From Drosophila miranda (Eukaryota > Arthropoda > Insecta > Diptera > Drosophilidae), in assembly GCF_003369915.1 (NCBI RefSeq), contig NC_046676.1:6200001-6264000 (forward strand): a stretch of DNA of 64,000 nt, written 5' to 3'. Every line of letters starts with the position of its first letter. Positions within the stretch are counted from its first letter, which is position 1. The translations under genes and the position numbers were made by a program. The notes below the pieces were generated by a model. It saw only the letters and a list, made by a program, of their open reading frames with translations, ran no database searches and was not told where the DNA came from. This document shows positions 33,313-45,150 of the stretch, in pieces.

Positions 33313-35597
33313 AAGTTTGGTCGGCCAGCGAGTGCACCCAGCCAGACTCTCAGTTGGAGGGGGATACACTACGATAGGCTCTCTCTGTCTCTTTCTCTTA
33401 AATGGGCTGTAGTACGAGTACTATCGCACCCACAAGTTCTGCTTTTTGCCAGTCATTATAAACGTTGTTGTAGTTGCTTTATTCGATGCGGACTCGAGCA
33501 GACAACAGGCAGTGGCAGCTCGGCAGCTCGGCAGCCCCGCAGCAAAAAAGGGTCCAATTAAAAAACCACGACAATTAACGGGGAGCCAAGTGAGTTAACT
33601 TGGCATAAGTGGAATTTTAATTGGCAACACGAGAGAGAGATGGCCGGGAGCCGAGTGACTTGCCGAGTGCCGATAAGTGCAACGCCGTAGAGATTGAGTC
33701 TGTGGGGTGGGTGGGGGAGGCGCGTTGCAGAGACGACCCACCGACAGAGCTGGTGGGCGGGGGCGGGGGGGGGGGGGCGCTCCCCAGAGTCCGGGAACAG
33801 GAGCGGGAACGGGGCGGCGGTGGACTCCCGGTAGTTAAGTAAATGAGCATTTTGTTTCACTAATGAACACTAATGAATGCCAGCCAGGGAGACAGCACTT
33901 GGATTAAGGCACGGACTCCGCGCTCTCTCTCTCTCTCTCTCTCTTTCTATGTTTGTGTGTGTGTGTGTGTGTTGGGCCTTTTGTTGGTTTGGGGTTTTGT
34001 GTTGTTAATTAATAAACACGAAAGCCCAGAGAGACCCCGTACCTTCCATTGTGGATGTGACTGGGTGTGTGTGTGTGTGTGTGTGTTTGTACCCAGTTTT
34101 GAAGGGGTTAAAATAAGCAATTAGTTGGATTTTCGACTAGGCGCACAGAAACGAGCAGACGTTGAAACTGGCAACTGGCAACAGGCGGAGGCAAGGCCAG
34201 GCCCGGCCCGGCCCGGCCCGGCCCGGCCTGGGCCGACAGGCTGGCAATTCTGCCAGGCCAACAAAACCGAAATGAGAAAGTTTCAAACTGTTGGCCTCCT
34301 CATCGTCGTTGTCGTCGTTGTTGCTTCTTCTAACGAGGCAGCGGCGCAGGAGCTTACCCAACGGTGGCATGGGGCATGCGGCATGGGGCAAGGGCACAGC
34401 AGAGAACCGAGTATAGGGAACAGCGCAAGAGTAGACTCCCGACGAGGGAGTCCAGCCAGCAGGTAATCCAGCCACGCATCGCCCCGCCTCGCCTACGACA
34501 CGGGCGACGGGGAGGTGCCTCCGATTCCACCTCACCACGGTGGGAAAAAGTTTCTGCTGGTTGTCTGTGCGGCCGGGGCTTGATTAGTGCCGCGATGAGT
34601 CGAGCAATTAGCATGGACACGAACCAGAAATGATGAATGGGGCAGCCAGCAGTGGCATGTCGCAGTCTGCGGTTGAGTAAGGTCAGGGATGCGGTATGTG
34701 AGATTTTGTGTGTCTGTTAATGAGCAAGGTTAGGTTGGTCCCTAAGTCTGATTTAGCTGGGATTACATTAGGTTATGATTAAGGAGAGACGAACCTCCCA
34801 TTGGTCAGGGCTGGATAACTCTGTCTTTAGATCAATCTGAAACCCACACAAACCTCAAACTTACTCCAACCCATGAATCGCCCTACAAGGTGCTCTCCCA
34901 AACACACTGCACTTAAGTAGGAACTTCCTTCTAGGGCCGCAATCTACTTTCGTAATCAGAAACCCATAGAGTCTTAATTATTCGTACGAGTATTTCTATG
35001 TACAACCGATCTACAGAACAGAGCTTCCAATGAAGAACCGAATGCGGTAATGGGGAAACATTCTAATTGAGATCGAGAACATACATACAATATGCGAATG
35101 AATCACGCTAATCTAGCGACAATCAATTTACGGGTGGGTATATGCATATTTATGTAAGACGCCTATGACAGCTTGGTCGCAATAACTTTCCGGCGAGGGT
35201 CGGGTGCCATTGAGCTGTTAGACAAGATGACTTTATATGGCAAAGCGCCAAGCGACGCGCCATTGTCTGCCACCGATCCGAGTGCGAACTTGTGGAGGAG
35301 GCGACCTGGCTGGCGACTGACGGTGCAAACCCGTTCGAAAAACAGACGGAAGAAACCGCTCACCGGCGACTTGCCCCTGACGTCAGCGATTCAAATAAGC
35401 CAACTATATACTCGTACACAATGTGGGGGCCGGGGTCTGGCTGATCTCTGACTGAAAACAATCATTTACATGACGAGTTTTGCGCTCAAACAAGGTGAAA
35501 TCATATTTTAGAATACGACCAGCACAGAGGTAGCTCAATCGTGTATTGGAACGCGCAGTGAACACATCGAAAACCGGAAAACAGAGATCGAACAGAG
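33313..35597. other. Intergenic, with CT, GT and GC-rich simple repeats
   Basis: Contains a poly-G/GGGC tract (33745-33778), (CT)n at 33921-33944, (GT)n near 33955 and 34065, and a (GGCCC)n run near 34199-34225. GC-rich open frames around 34137-34633 are not supported as genes. A TATATA at 35405-35410 could serve the gene that follows. Confidence 0.5.
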
Positions 35598-36005
35598 ATG
35601 TCGTTACGCAGGAAAGAGGACTACATACCCATCAAGTGCGAGGGCTGGGACGGCAAGTTCGTCTATCAGGACGGAGCCGTCAACAATGTGTCCAAGGTCC
35701 GACGCCACAATCAGAATGTGACCAACACCAACAACTTCTACGGCTGCAACACGGAGCCCATTGTCCTGCCCACCGCCTGGGATGGAACTTTCGTGAAGAG
35801 CGGCGAGACGCGCATTAAGCCCGAGCGCAATCGCTCCGACGATCAGGACTACTACGATTATAACTCGGATCCGACAGTGCTGCCGACGACATGGAGCGGC
35901 GAATTTGTCACCGATCCCAACGATGTGCGCATCAAGCCGGAGAGGAACTTTTCCGATGCCCGGGACTATGCCGAAGCGAGTCGCTTTAAGCTGGTCCAGC
36001 ATTGA
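35598..36005 (+). CDS. Small protein with WDG/WSG-type internal repeats
   Basis: A 135-residue frame beginning MSLRRKEDYIPIKCEGWDG. It contains three related units with the core W-(D/S)-G-(K/T/E)-F-V: GWDGKFVYQDG, AWDGTFVKSGETRIKPERN and TWSGEFVTDPNDVRIKPERN. The last two share RIKPERN(R/F)SD. The protein is highly charged with no signal peptide or membrane segment. Codon use and repeat conservation argue it is real. A TATA-like word at 35405 and a leader of about 150 bp precede it. I do not recognise the family and give no function. Confidence 0.7.
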   Translation: MSLRRKEDYIPIKCEGWDGKFVYQDGAVNNVSKVRRHNQNVTNTNNFYGCNTEPIVLPTAWDGTFVKSGETRIKPERNRSDDQDYYDYNSDPTVLPTTWSGEFVTDPNDVRIKPERNFSDARDYAEASRFKLVQH

Positions 36006-37060
36006 GAGAGGAAGAGATCCCGATTCCGATTCCGATTCCGATCCCGATCCCCGTTCTATTTCGTGAGCAAACAAACTAACTCTGCAATCAGTATACGTAT
36101 TCCCCATTTGTTTGGTTCGGTTTTGCATTGTACTCTAACATAAGCGTTCGTTGTATTTTATTTTTATACATAGATATTTATTCGTACTCCTAATAAACAA
36201 AGCAAAAACTGAAATCATTGCTAGAAAGTTCCGTTGTGCAATCACCTTCAGAGTGGTCTGCTGTGTAGGTGTAGGCGTTCCCAGATATTCAAGTGGCCTT
36301 TTATGGCGATATATTGTGATCGTGTTTGCAAATTTCCTTCATAATTATAGCATTTGTTGAATGCCTTCTTGGGGTGATCAATATGAGGAAAGATTATTGG
36401 TCTGATCGGACATTAAATGAATCATTTAACCTGCAATCTGTTGGATTGTAGAATGTAAGTCCCTCAAGCAAATCCCAGAGATCAACAAAAGCCACTTCGT
36501 GTGACAGCTAGACTGTCTTTCCATGTATTGTTTTTCCGAATCTTCTTATTAGATAATTGCAATATTTCCCCACTCAAGTGTCGCCCATAAAGTAACCTTG
36601 TTAAGAGCTTTTTGTATAGGAAATAAAATAATTTTTACTCTTGAGCAAAACCGATACCGGCTCACTTATCTAAAGTCAAGTTTTTTTTTTTGTAATTTTT
36701 TCATTTTTGCGGGTCTACAAATTTGTAAAACAATGGAAATTTCGGCAGTTGGTGTGGCAGGAGTGGCACCAATCAGCACCAATATTCTCGACGTGCAGCA
36801 GCTCATTAAAGTGCGTCGTCCCCGCTGAATGGAATACATCTCAGAAGAATATTATATACAGGAAATAAATTAATGACTGCGGTTGGACCAAACTCGTAAA
36901 CTCTTGTTGATCCAAACCACACGCTCATTCGACCTTTTTCTTGTGATATGGGCTATTTTTTTCTTTACGTCCATGCAGGTGGTCCCAATATACGCCGAAT
37001 AAATCATTGAAGAATAAAATGCAATCTGTTGTAGCCTCAAGCTAGACGATCTATCAGGAG
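36006..37060. other. Intergenic
   Basis: Holds the 3' region of the preceding gene and AT-rich sequence with a poly-T tract at about 36680. A 31-codon frame at 36733-36828 has no support. Nothing else recognised. Confidence 0.4.
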
Positions 37061-38095
37061 CTCATCAACGATCGGTAGATCATTTAAGAACCAACACAAA
37101 ATGTCAGAACATTACATCGCAGCATTCCAGGTACCCGCACAGACTAACTCAGGAATGTTAATCCACTCAAGAGCCACCGCATTCCATCCCATACCATTCT
37201 CAAAGATCCAGTTCCCAGAATTTGGTATCGCATCAGATCTGGGATCACATTGTGTGTGTGTTTTCCCAAGAACATGTTCTATTCATGCATTCCATTATCT
37301 CCGGGTAAATGCCTGAGCACAGATCAAAGATCGGCACAGGCCACGCATTGAAAACCGATCCTTTTGTGTGGATGGTTCTTGGGTCGATGCCAGCTTGACA
37401 CGGGCTGACCGTGTGAAATATTCCAACTGTTATGGCAGCACCCCAATATTGTCAACAGGCCTGCAGCAAAAGCAGTAGGTGATGCCGGAAAAACGGTGGA
37501 AAACCAGCACGAGCAGGTAGTCAACACATGTCGTTCCACGAGCAGATGCGTGAGAAATCTTTGATACGGGAAAACGATCCTTTTCTTTGTGGGAAAATTT
37601 CGAGAGATGATGGTTTCTTGTAGTCGTTTTTTATCGTGTGAAAATGTTGAAATCTTTGTCAAATTTGTTGAAATAACGACCAGGAGATCAGAAATGCTCG
37701 GAGAAGGAGATCAGCACGAACCAGTGAGATTGGAGAATAAGGATCCTGACCCAGAAGAATATGTCCTTGCTCAAGACGAGAGACGAGAGTGCAGCTGCGA
37801 GAAAGTGCTCAAAAGTCTTTGGAACGTGTGCATTTGTCCACCTCGGTAGAACCGCAGAACAGGTGATCAGCGGTTTTAGTAGCTAAAACCGAAGAGAATT
37901 GTAGAATTCTACCTGTTGGTAGGCTTAGAAAATGCAACAGGCCCTAGTCATTGCATTCGATCTTCCACATAAAAAACGAAGTCATACAAATGATTCTTGG
38001 GTATTCGTAAAAAATGTGGACAAAGAATGTCGTTTGCAGCCGGAGCAGGTGTGGGAAAAATCTCCATCTGCCTGTTGATCCTAAGCCACTCCGCA

Positions 38096-39060
38096 GCGTG
38101 TGAATTTTCCAGATCGCTTGTGGAAATTGAAAACTTTTCTACCAGGCCAACAGCTGGAAGAGCAGCACAAGCCATAGAATTTTCCAAAGAGACCGTTCTA
38201 CCTGCAGACAGCGCCTGGGAAACGGCAGCTGGAACCGAGCACACGATACAGCGATTACCATTTTCCGGCAACCTGTTGCTTTTGAGTCCCCTCCTCTTTC
38301 CCATAGATGCATTTTCCAAAAAAAACGGTTCCTTAAAAATCCAAAATGAATTGGAAATTTCAGCAGGAGCAGCTGCGTGGGAAAATGTCCTCTGTCCGTC
38401 GATTCTACCCAAGGATCGTGTGAATTTTCCAGCATTATCGGGGAGATGAAAAACGTCCATACCAGGGCAGCAGGAAGCAGAGTATGTGTCGACAAAGGTT
38501 TTTCCACAAATGGTTCTACCTGCTGTCGGGCCTGGGAAAATGCAGCTGGAACGAAGTGCACGATGGAGGGATTTTAATTTTCCGGCAACCTGTTGCATGG
38601 GAAAAGGATCCTCCTCTTTTTTTTTCAAGAATTCGTTTTAAAAAACGATCCATTAAAAAATATTGGAGAATGCCGAGCTGGCTGTGGGAAAATTGTGCTC
38701 TGCTTGCTGATCCTCTGGAAAATCGTCCTGATCGTGTGAATTTTCCAGCCTAATCGTGGAAATGGAGAATTTGTTCACCAGGAAATCAGAAATAACAGCA
38801 GCAAACCGAATGCATTTTACTAAAAGGTCCCTATCTGTACTCGAAGCCTGGGAAAATGCAGCTGGAAAAGAGCACACGATTTTCCGACAACCTGTGGCTT
38901 AAAAAAAGGAACCTCCTCCTTTCTCATAATGAAATGCATTCCTTGTAAATCTGTTATTTAAAGAAAATTAAGAAGGATGCGCCGTTGTGGCCAAAGATCT
39001 CTAAAATGATTCTACCCGCTGGAAGGGTCTGAAAAATGCAGCCCGAAAGAAGCACGGGAC
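38096..39060 (+). repeat. Sub-array with period of about 310-330 bp
   Basis: Units start with CGTGTGAATTTTCCAG at about 38096, 38407 and 38734. Each contains TCTACC(T/A)G...GCCTGGGAAAA(T)GCAGCTGGAA roughly 110-130 bp in, then a TTTCCG(G/A)CAACCTGT word, then a CTCCTC(T)TT tract. The distances (311 and 327 bp) show a regular but diverging tandem. A degenerate further unit begins near 39160. Confidence 0.75.
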
Positions 39061-42000
39061 AATACGAATAATAAATGGCTTGGGAAAGGGATCGTCTCTT
39101 TATTTAAGTGAAAAACGATCCAACAGCTCAAAACTGCAACCGAAGAAATAGTTCCTTCGAGTCGTGTGAAATTTTCCATCGCTTTGCAGATTGGGAAAAC
39201 TCAAGGAATAGGCGAACAGGGATTTACATAGGATAAGTTTTCCCAATATTCTCTACCTGTTGATAGCCTGGGAAAATGCTCCAAATTTTCATGGGAAACC
39301 GATCGTCACAAAAGCTACGTGGGATATATCCAAGCAGTTCAAAGATCACAAGCGTGTGAAAAAACAGTCAACTCTTTCATGGATGAGTATAAATGACACC
39401 AGGAAAACAGAAAATATAGTAAGTGTGTGCTTGGCATGCTGCACCCAACACAGATTCTACCTGGGAGACCAAAAATAAGAGATCAACAGGCATTCGGCGT
39501 TGCCTGGGAAAATCTTTGAAGCGCACGTTCTATTGATTTTCAATTTTCATGGATTAAATCACGTGGGAAACTGTCTCAAGTGGTTGTAAAATTCGACAAT
39601 TAGCTAATGGGCAAACAGAAACATAAATAAGGCTCTCTTACCAGAAATCCTGCTTGTTACGAGGATCTCCACCGGAAGCAGGTTCATTTCCTCCGGAAAC
39701 GGCGATCCCTAGCAGGAAATTGATTTTGTTGCCACTCGAAATTGCATTTCCTCAAACAGGAAATTGATTTCTAATCTTACATTTCCAATTTCCTGTACAG
39801 CTTCCGTTCCTTTTTCTAAAAAATAAATATTGATATTTGACCGATGTTTTTTGGGCGTTTTTTAATGTGATTTCCTGGAAGGACGCGCCCAGACAGGCGT
39901 GAGAATGTTTCGGCTTAATTAGGCTGCTTCTACTAGGGAAACAGAAACCTCAAAGCAGTGATTCCTTGCATTCCCTTTTACAGGATAAACGCCACGTGAT
40001 ATATGAAACCTTACCAAAATCTTTGACTTTTGTATGGGTTCGTTCCATGGAGTTTTTTCTTTATTCTTAAGATGATCTTGCCTGGTGCTAAAAGATGCCG
40101 TGAGAACATTGTCGAATTGTGGAATACAAAATTAGTTTTGGGTATCAGGCAAGCAGAGCAGTAGAGAAAGCGAATGATATTTTGCAGGATGCTTTAAGGA
40201 TTCTGATATGCAAATTCGATCAAACAAGCATCCTATCGATTAAAATTGCTAACAGGCACACAGTTTTGCCAGCAAGCTATCACATACAATTTCGTCTTAC
40301 CTTTTCAAGGCTTCCCCACCTTTCTTCCTACCTGTGGAGGAAAGGCAAGGTAAGAGGTTGCCAAAATAAAAAACAAAAAAACTACCACCAAACTATTGAG
40401 TTACAGGCACTTCGTACTATGAGACGTTTCCAACCCTGAGGTTATTAGCTATCCAAACAAAAAATGTCTTGAGCGTTACCAGGACAACAGCAATCCTAGA
40501 AGGAGCCAAGATATTGCGAGCACTCCTTACTCTGAGGGATGTTTCTCAGATGAAATGCAAAAGGAACACATGGAAGTCTCCAAGTCGTGAAATGTCTTGG
40601 GTTCTATTAGGCTAACAGCGAGACGTGCCAGCGTTTGGCATGCCAACATCTTCAGGTCGTTTGTGTGCCCAAGAGGGTTGAAAGTGTCAGTGTTTTTAAG
40701 CGGCTTACAGAAAAGCCAAGGCAAGATCTTGCGGTGATCTCTTTCAGATCACTGGGCCACCATCATCATTAGTGTGGTGGGCGTTCCAGGCCGGGGAATC
40801 CTTACACAGCAGGTAACATTCCTTCCCTCAAGCGTGAGAATTTCAATCAAATTCTGTTGATCTTTCAGCAGGCGAACAGAAGAGACGACAGCATGCATCC
40901 CTCCCCACCCTCCTCTCGCTTTACGCACAGAGCGTGTGAAACGGAGACCCACAAGAAAAAAACGAACAAATAAACCGAAAAAAAAGACCTAAAAAGTTGC
41001 ACGAGGATCGCGTGGGAATAAATACTGGCCAAGAATGTAACGTATAATAAGGGATCTCTCCATTCCCCCTCCCTCACTCACTCTCCTTCTCCATCGCTGC
41101 CTCTCGCTTGCTCGCACCTAAATGATATGCACAGGCTTAAATTAGTTGTTAATTGTCTGCTGTCCCTCTCCCGTTTTGGCATGTGCTCGCGTGAGAACTT
41201 TCCAGCCGTCGACTGGAAAACGGAACAGGCGAACAGCAACGGCAGCGAGTGGATTCCAGTTCTTCGGCGTCGCTGGAGTGTTTTTTTTCTCTCTCTCCTC
41301 CTCCTTTGCTCTTTCTTGCCTTCATGCTTTGCCGTTGCTTTTGTTGTTGCTCTTAACGAGATCCTCGGCTGCCTGCCGACTGATCGTTACGTTAAACGGA
41401 TGTGGACTGCATCTGTGTGTCTCTGTGTGAGCATGTGTTTGAGGGTTTTATTTGCTGCTGAGGGTTTCGTGGTGGGAAATTCTTGGCCCAAAGCCGTTAC
41501 AAGGCGAAATTCAGCTACAAAAAAAATGCACGTTGAATTGATCGTGAGAACTTTTCATGTTGACCCAAAGATGAACATCAGGCAAACAGAACTTGAATAA
41601 AGGTTGTCTGTCGTTGTTGTATTGCAATGTGTTGGAACACTGGAAGGTCATGCATATTTGGATCTATCTATCTATCTCTCTATCTATGGAGAATGCATAA
41701 ACTTCAAAAAATCGTAGTTCTTTAAAGGAAATATGATTGTTATAGCAGTAAAAGTGGTACCCGCTCTTCGTACCTCCTGCCATCGAACACAACCACCAGA
41801 CCAAAGAAGCCACAAAAACCAGCAATCATCTTCCCCTTTCCCTTTCCACACTGATTCACATTTGACTTCATCCACCGCCACCAATAAGAACTGAACGAAA
41901 ACCAAAGTGAATTCATTTCCAAAAAAAAAAACATCTTTTCAGCCTACTCCAAGCCCTGCCGGCCTGTTCAGCCTCAAGACATTTACAAGCATCAAATTAC

Positions 42001-43091
42001 TCAAGAGAGACCTAAAGAAAGTGCGGCACGTGCCACACAAGCAACCCCAAGAACTGTTCAGAAATAGTTTCCGACTTCGTTGCTGCGTTACTTGCTGCGG
42101 CTGCCTGCGACCCTGTCACTTTGACAGCCAATTAGCGATCATCAGCAAAGATTATCAACTGGAAAATTATGGGGTCTCAAATTACAATGTGCTCGAGAGA
42201 CACGCCCACCGACGACCGACACTCTCTGACAGCCTGTTGCATGGATCGGCAGCGAACTGTGCCCCAAAGTGGAAGATGACAGGGCAATGGTACTGACAGT
42301 AGAAACACGATCATCGCGGTGATCGGTGATATGTTTAACAACTTAATGAACCCTGATGTTTGTCACGATAATTTCATGTTTTTGAATAGGCTCGCAGCAC
42401 AGACAGGCCGAGAACAGACAGGCTGAGAAACCACCACCAAAGTCCGGATCCAGATCCAGACGCAGCCCAAGACCAAGACCAAGAGGGTCTTAATGGACTC
42501 AGACACGCATCGAATTACAATTATGATTGAGCTCAAGAACCATTGAAGCGGCGAGAAGAGGCGACCACTCCTTGTGGCCTCTGAGGCCCTAGTCCAATTT
42601 CACGCCGTATTAAAATGAACAGGAAATGGTTACAAATTGTTATGCAAATTGCCCGTTTCCCAGCACAAAAAGAGTTTAAAAAGTATAGCAAACGAACAGG
42701 AGAGCAGGACGAAACAGGCAGGACCTAAGCCAAATTCTGGAATGTTAAGGAAGCAAGGACCCCTTCGTGTTCATTCTGCTGGCCTGTTCAAAATCAATTA
42801 GCAAAGCAAACAAACAACTCATCCATCAAACGCTGCCTGGGTCGCCTGTCGAGTGGCTTTTGTTCGCCAGCCCGACTTCCAGGAATACACAAATCCCTGG
42901 GGCACCGCCTGCGGCTTAAAGTGCAATCAAGCCGAACCACTCGATTAGGAGAACAGCACACGCAGCAGATCAGGCGAGTTATTCAGCCGAGATTGCGGCA
43001 TGGAACTAGGGTCCTCATCTACCTGACTGGGAAAAATATCTACCTGCGTTCAGTTGGTGAGTTATGAGGCGAAGACAGCTAGTAGATTCTG

Positions 43092-43232
43092 TTCCCCTAT
43101 TCGAATGATACAGATTTAAGCCTTTGGCGCTTTTGTCTTCGAGGGATTTGCGGTCACCAAGACGCCTGGATCGACACGCACAGATCGCCAAAGAGTTAAA
43201 GGTCACAAAACTAAAGCATTCGAATAGGGAAG
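43092..43232. repeat. Long hairpin H1
   Basis: The left arm TTCCCCTATTCGAATG (from 43092) pairs with CATTCGAATAGGGAA (43218-43232), with one bulge. Further in, CTTTGGCG (43122-43129) pairs exactly with CGCCAAAG (43186-43193). Between these helices, TTTAA and TTAAA words can also pair. The right arm carries the core motif of the surrounding repeat region. Confidence 0.7.
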
Positions 43233-43992
43233 CATAGAAAGAAGTAGGAGAAGAGCAGCGTGGGAAGCCCCTGCTAGACCATTGTTTGCCTAATCCCAAT
43301 GATCATAAATCATAATTAGAAAATCACTGAATCATGCATAAAGTGTAGCAAACGAACAGGTGAACAGTTCTGGGAGCAAGGCGATCGCGACTCCAGTTCC
43401 AACTCAAAGAACTCGCAGCATCCATTCGAGTCATGCAGCAGCATCATTATCGAGCATCCAATTATCTCTCTCTCCCTCTCTTCATGATTGCCACTGATGC
43501 GCATCGATGCATAATTTTCGAACAGGTTCTCAGCATCCACGAAGAGGAGTCTGGAGAGGAGTGAAGCGATGCTCAGCCAGGTAGGCGGCATCTCTTGTTG
43601 AAAGGAAATCATTAAAGCGCAGCCATGTGTATCGAAGGAACAGGCTTACAATAATTTCAGGCGGAAGATCAGGTTCAGCTGGAGATCTCTGCTGCCCAAA
43701 AGGTCAGAGGCAGAATGGCCATATGAACAGATCACTAAAAATCATTAGGTTAAAATGATAGATGAAAATCAATGAAGCGTGACCAAGATCACAAAAACCA
43801 ACAGGTTGACAGGAACACAAAGCAGTGTACAACTGTTTCTGAAGATCACCTGCAGCATCACCTGTGGTCAGTGAAGCGTTAAGAACTGGTTCAAGCGAAC
43901 AGGGTTTCAAAGGTTCTAGCTGGGCCATTATGGCAGAAGGTCTCGGGCAGGACTTGACCTATTGATAATCGACCTATTACAATCGTTGTTCC

Positions 43993-44144
43993 CCTATTCG
44001 AATGCTACAGTTTAAGGCATGTTAAACCTTTAGATTATAAAGGGCTATGTATTTATGGGTGGATGATGTAACAGTGTCATCCAATGATGCCAGGGAACCA
44101 TGGGAAAAGAGTTACAGGTCACGAAACTGTAGCATTCGAACAGG
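43993..44144. repeat. Long hairpin H2, related to H1
   Basis: Arms 43993-44013 and 44124-44144 are complementary over 21 bases with one position pairing as G:U in RNA. The left arm reads CCTATTCGAATGCTACAG onward. The right arm is the core motif (TGTAGCATTCGAACAGG) and runs on into CTAACAG. The left arm is shared with H1, so the two hairpins descend from one duplicated unit about 900 bp apart. Confidence 0.8.
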
Positions 44145-44507
44145 CTAACAGAATTATTGTGTAGGAAACTAATCTTGGAAAAAATTATGTGTGTACCTCA
44201 AAAATGTGGGCGAACCAGGCGATCTACCTGCTAATCCCTAAGAACCAATCGTGAAAATTCAGTGAGTCGTGACCAAAACGGATTAAGAAACCAGGCCAAC
44301 ATCAAAACCAGATGCAAGAAATTTGGGAAAACAGCGAAAAGGCCAAAGGGCATGGAAAATATTGATCCCGGTTCCAGGGAAAATCTATGAGGCATGACCA
44401 AAGAGATCAAACGAACAGAATGTCAGAAACCGCAGCCTGATCTCAGAGAAAATAAAATGCATCCCCAGGGAGTGATCATTTTCTAATTCTATTACGAGTC
44501 CATTCAG

Positions 44508-45150
44508 AAGATCACTGGAGCGTGACCAAGTTGAACAGGCTGTCAAAATTTAGAGTAGGTGATAGAAAAAACTGCATCCAGCATCCCAAATGGGAATTGA
44601 GTCTGAGATCTAATGCACTAGGAATCCACTTATAAGATCACTGGAGCGTGGGCTATTTTAAACAGGCTGTCATCACTAACAGTAGGAGGGAAACTACAGT
44701 CAGCATTCCAAATAGAAACAAAAATAATCAGCCAACCAATCATAGAAACGCACCCAAAACACGCACCCATTGAATTCCCACAATCAATCGTTAAATATAG
44801 CCCGTATACACGCACTAGGGGTCCAACAACCATCTGAAAACTTCATACAGCATCCAGAAAGTGCAATCTGTGAGAGAGCATCCTCTGGAGCGTAAGCAAG
44901 CCGAACAGGCTGACAAAATTAAGAATAGGGGTCAAAAAAACATTTGAAAAATGCAACCAGCATTCCATGGAAGATGCAATTCAGAAGATCACTGGAGCGT
45001 GGCCAATCCGAACAGGTTCACACAATTGATAGTAGGAGAGAACCGCATCCCAAAACCGGTGACCCACAGCCTGTGACCTGTCTAATTTCTTCCGGTTCCA
45101 TTGTGAAGATCACTGGAGCGTGGCCAAACCGAACAGGCTGGCATGTTTAA
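44508..45150 (+). repeat. Sub-array with period of about 120 bp
   Basis: Units begin with (A/G)AAGATCACTGGAGCGTG or a variant at about 44508, 44633, 44876, 44984 and 45105; the interval 44633-44876 is a double period. Each continues with GCCAA..CGAACAGGCT(G)(A/T)CA, then AGTAGG(A)GAGAAA and CTGCA..CCAGCATCCCA. Confidence 0.8.

Noticed and set aside
36733-36828. 31-codon small ORF
   Set aside because: No leader, family or repeat evidence; too short to separate from chance.
37948-38628. 226-codon open frame on the minus strand inside the repeat region
   Set aside because: It covers tandem repeat units, has no domain texture, and repeated words fall in different frames.
43993-44144. Ordinary microRNA precursor
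   Set aside because: The 21-base arms are suggestive, but about 110 bases lie between them, longer than usual for an animal microRNA; kept only as a hairpin finding.
44508-45150. H/ACA snoRNA cluster
   Set aside because: The core contains ACAG words, but a two-hairpin fold with an H box at proper spacing could not be drawn for the units.
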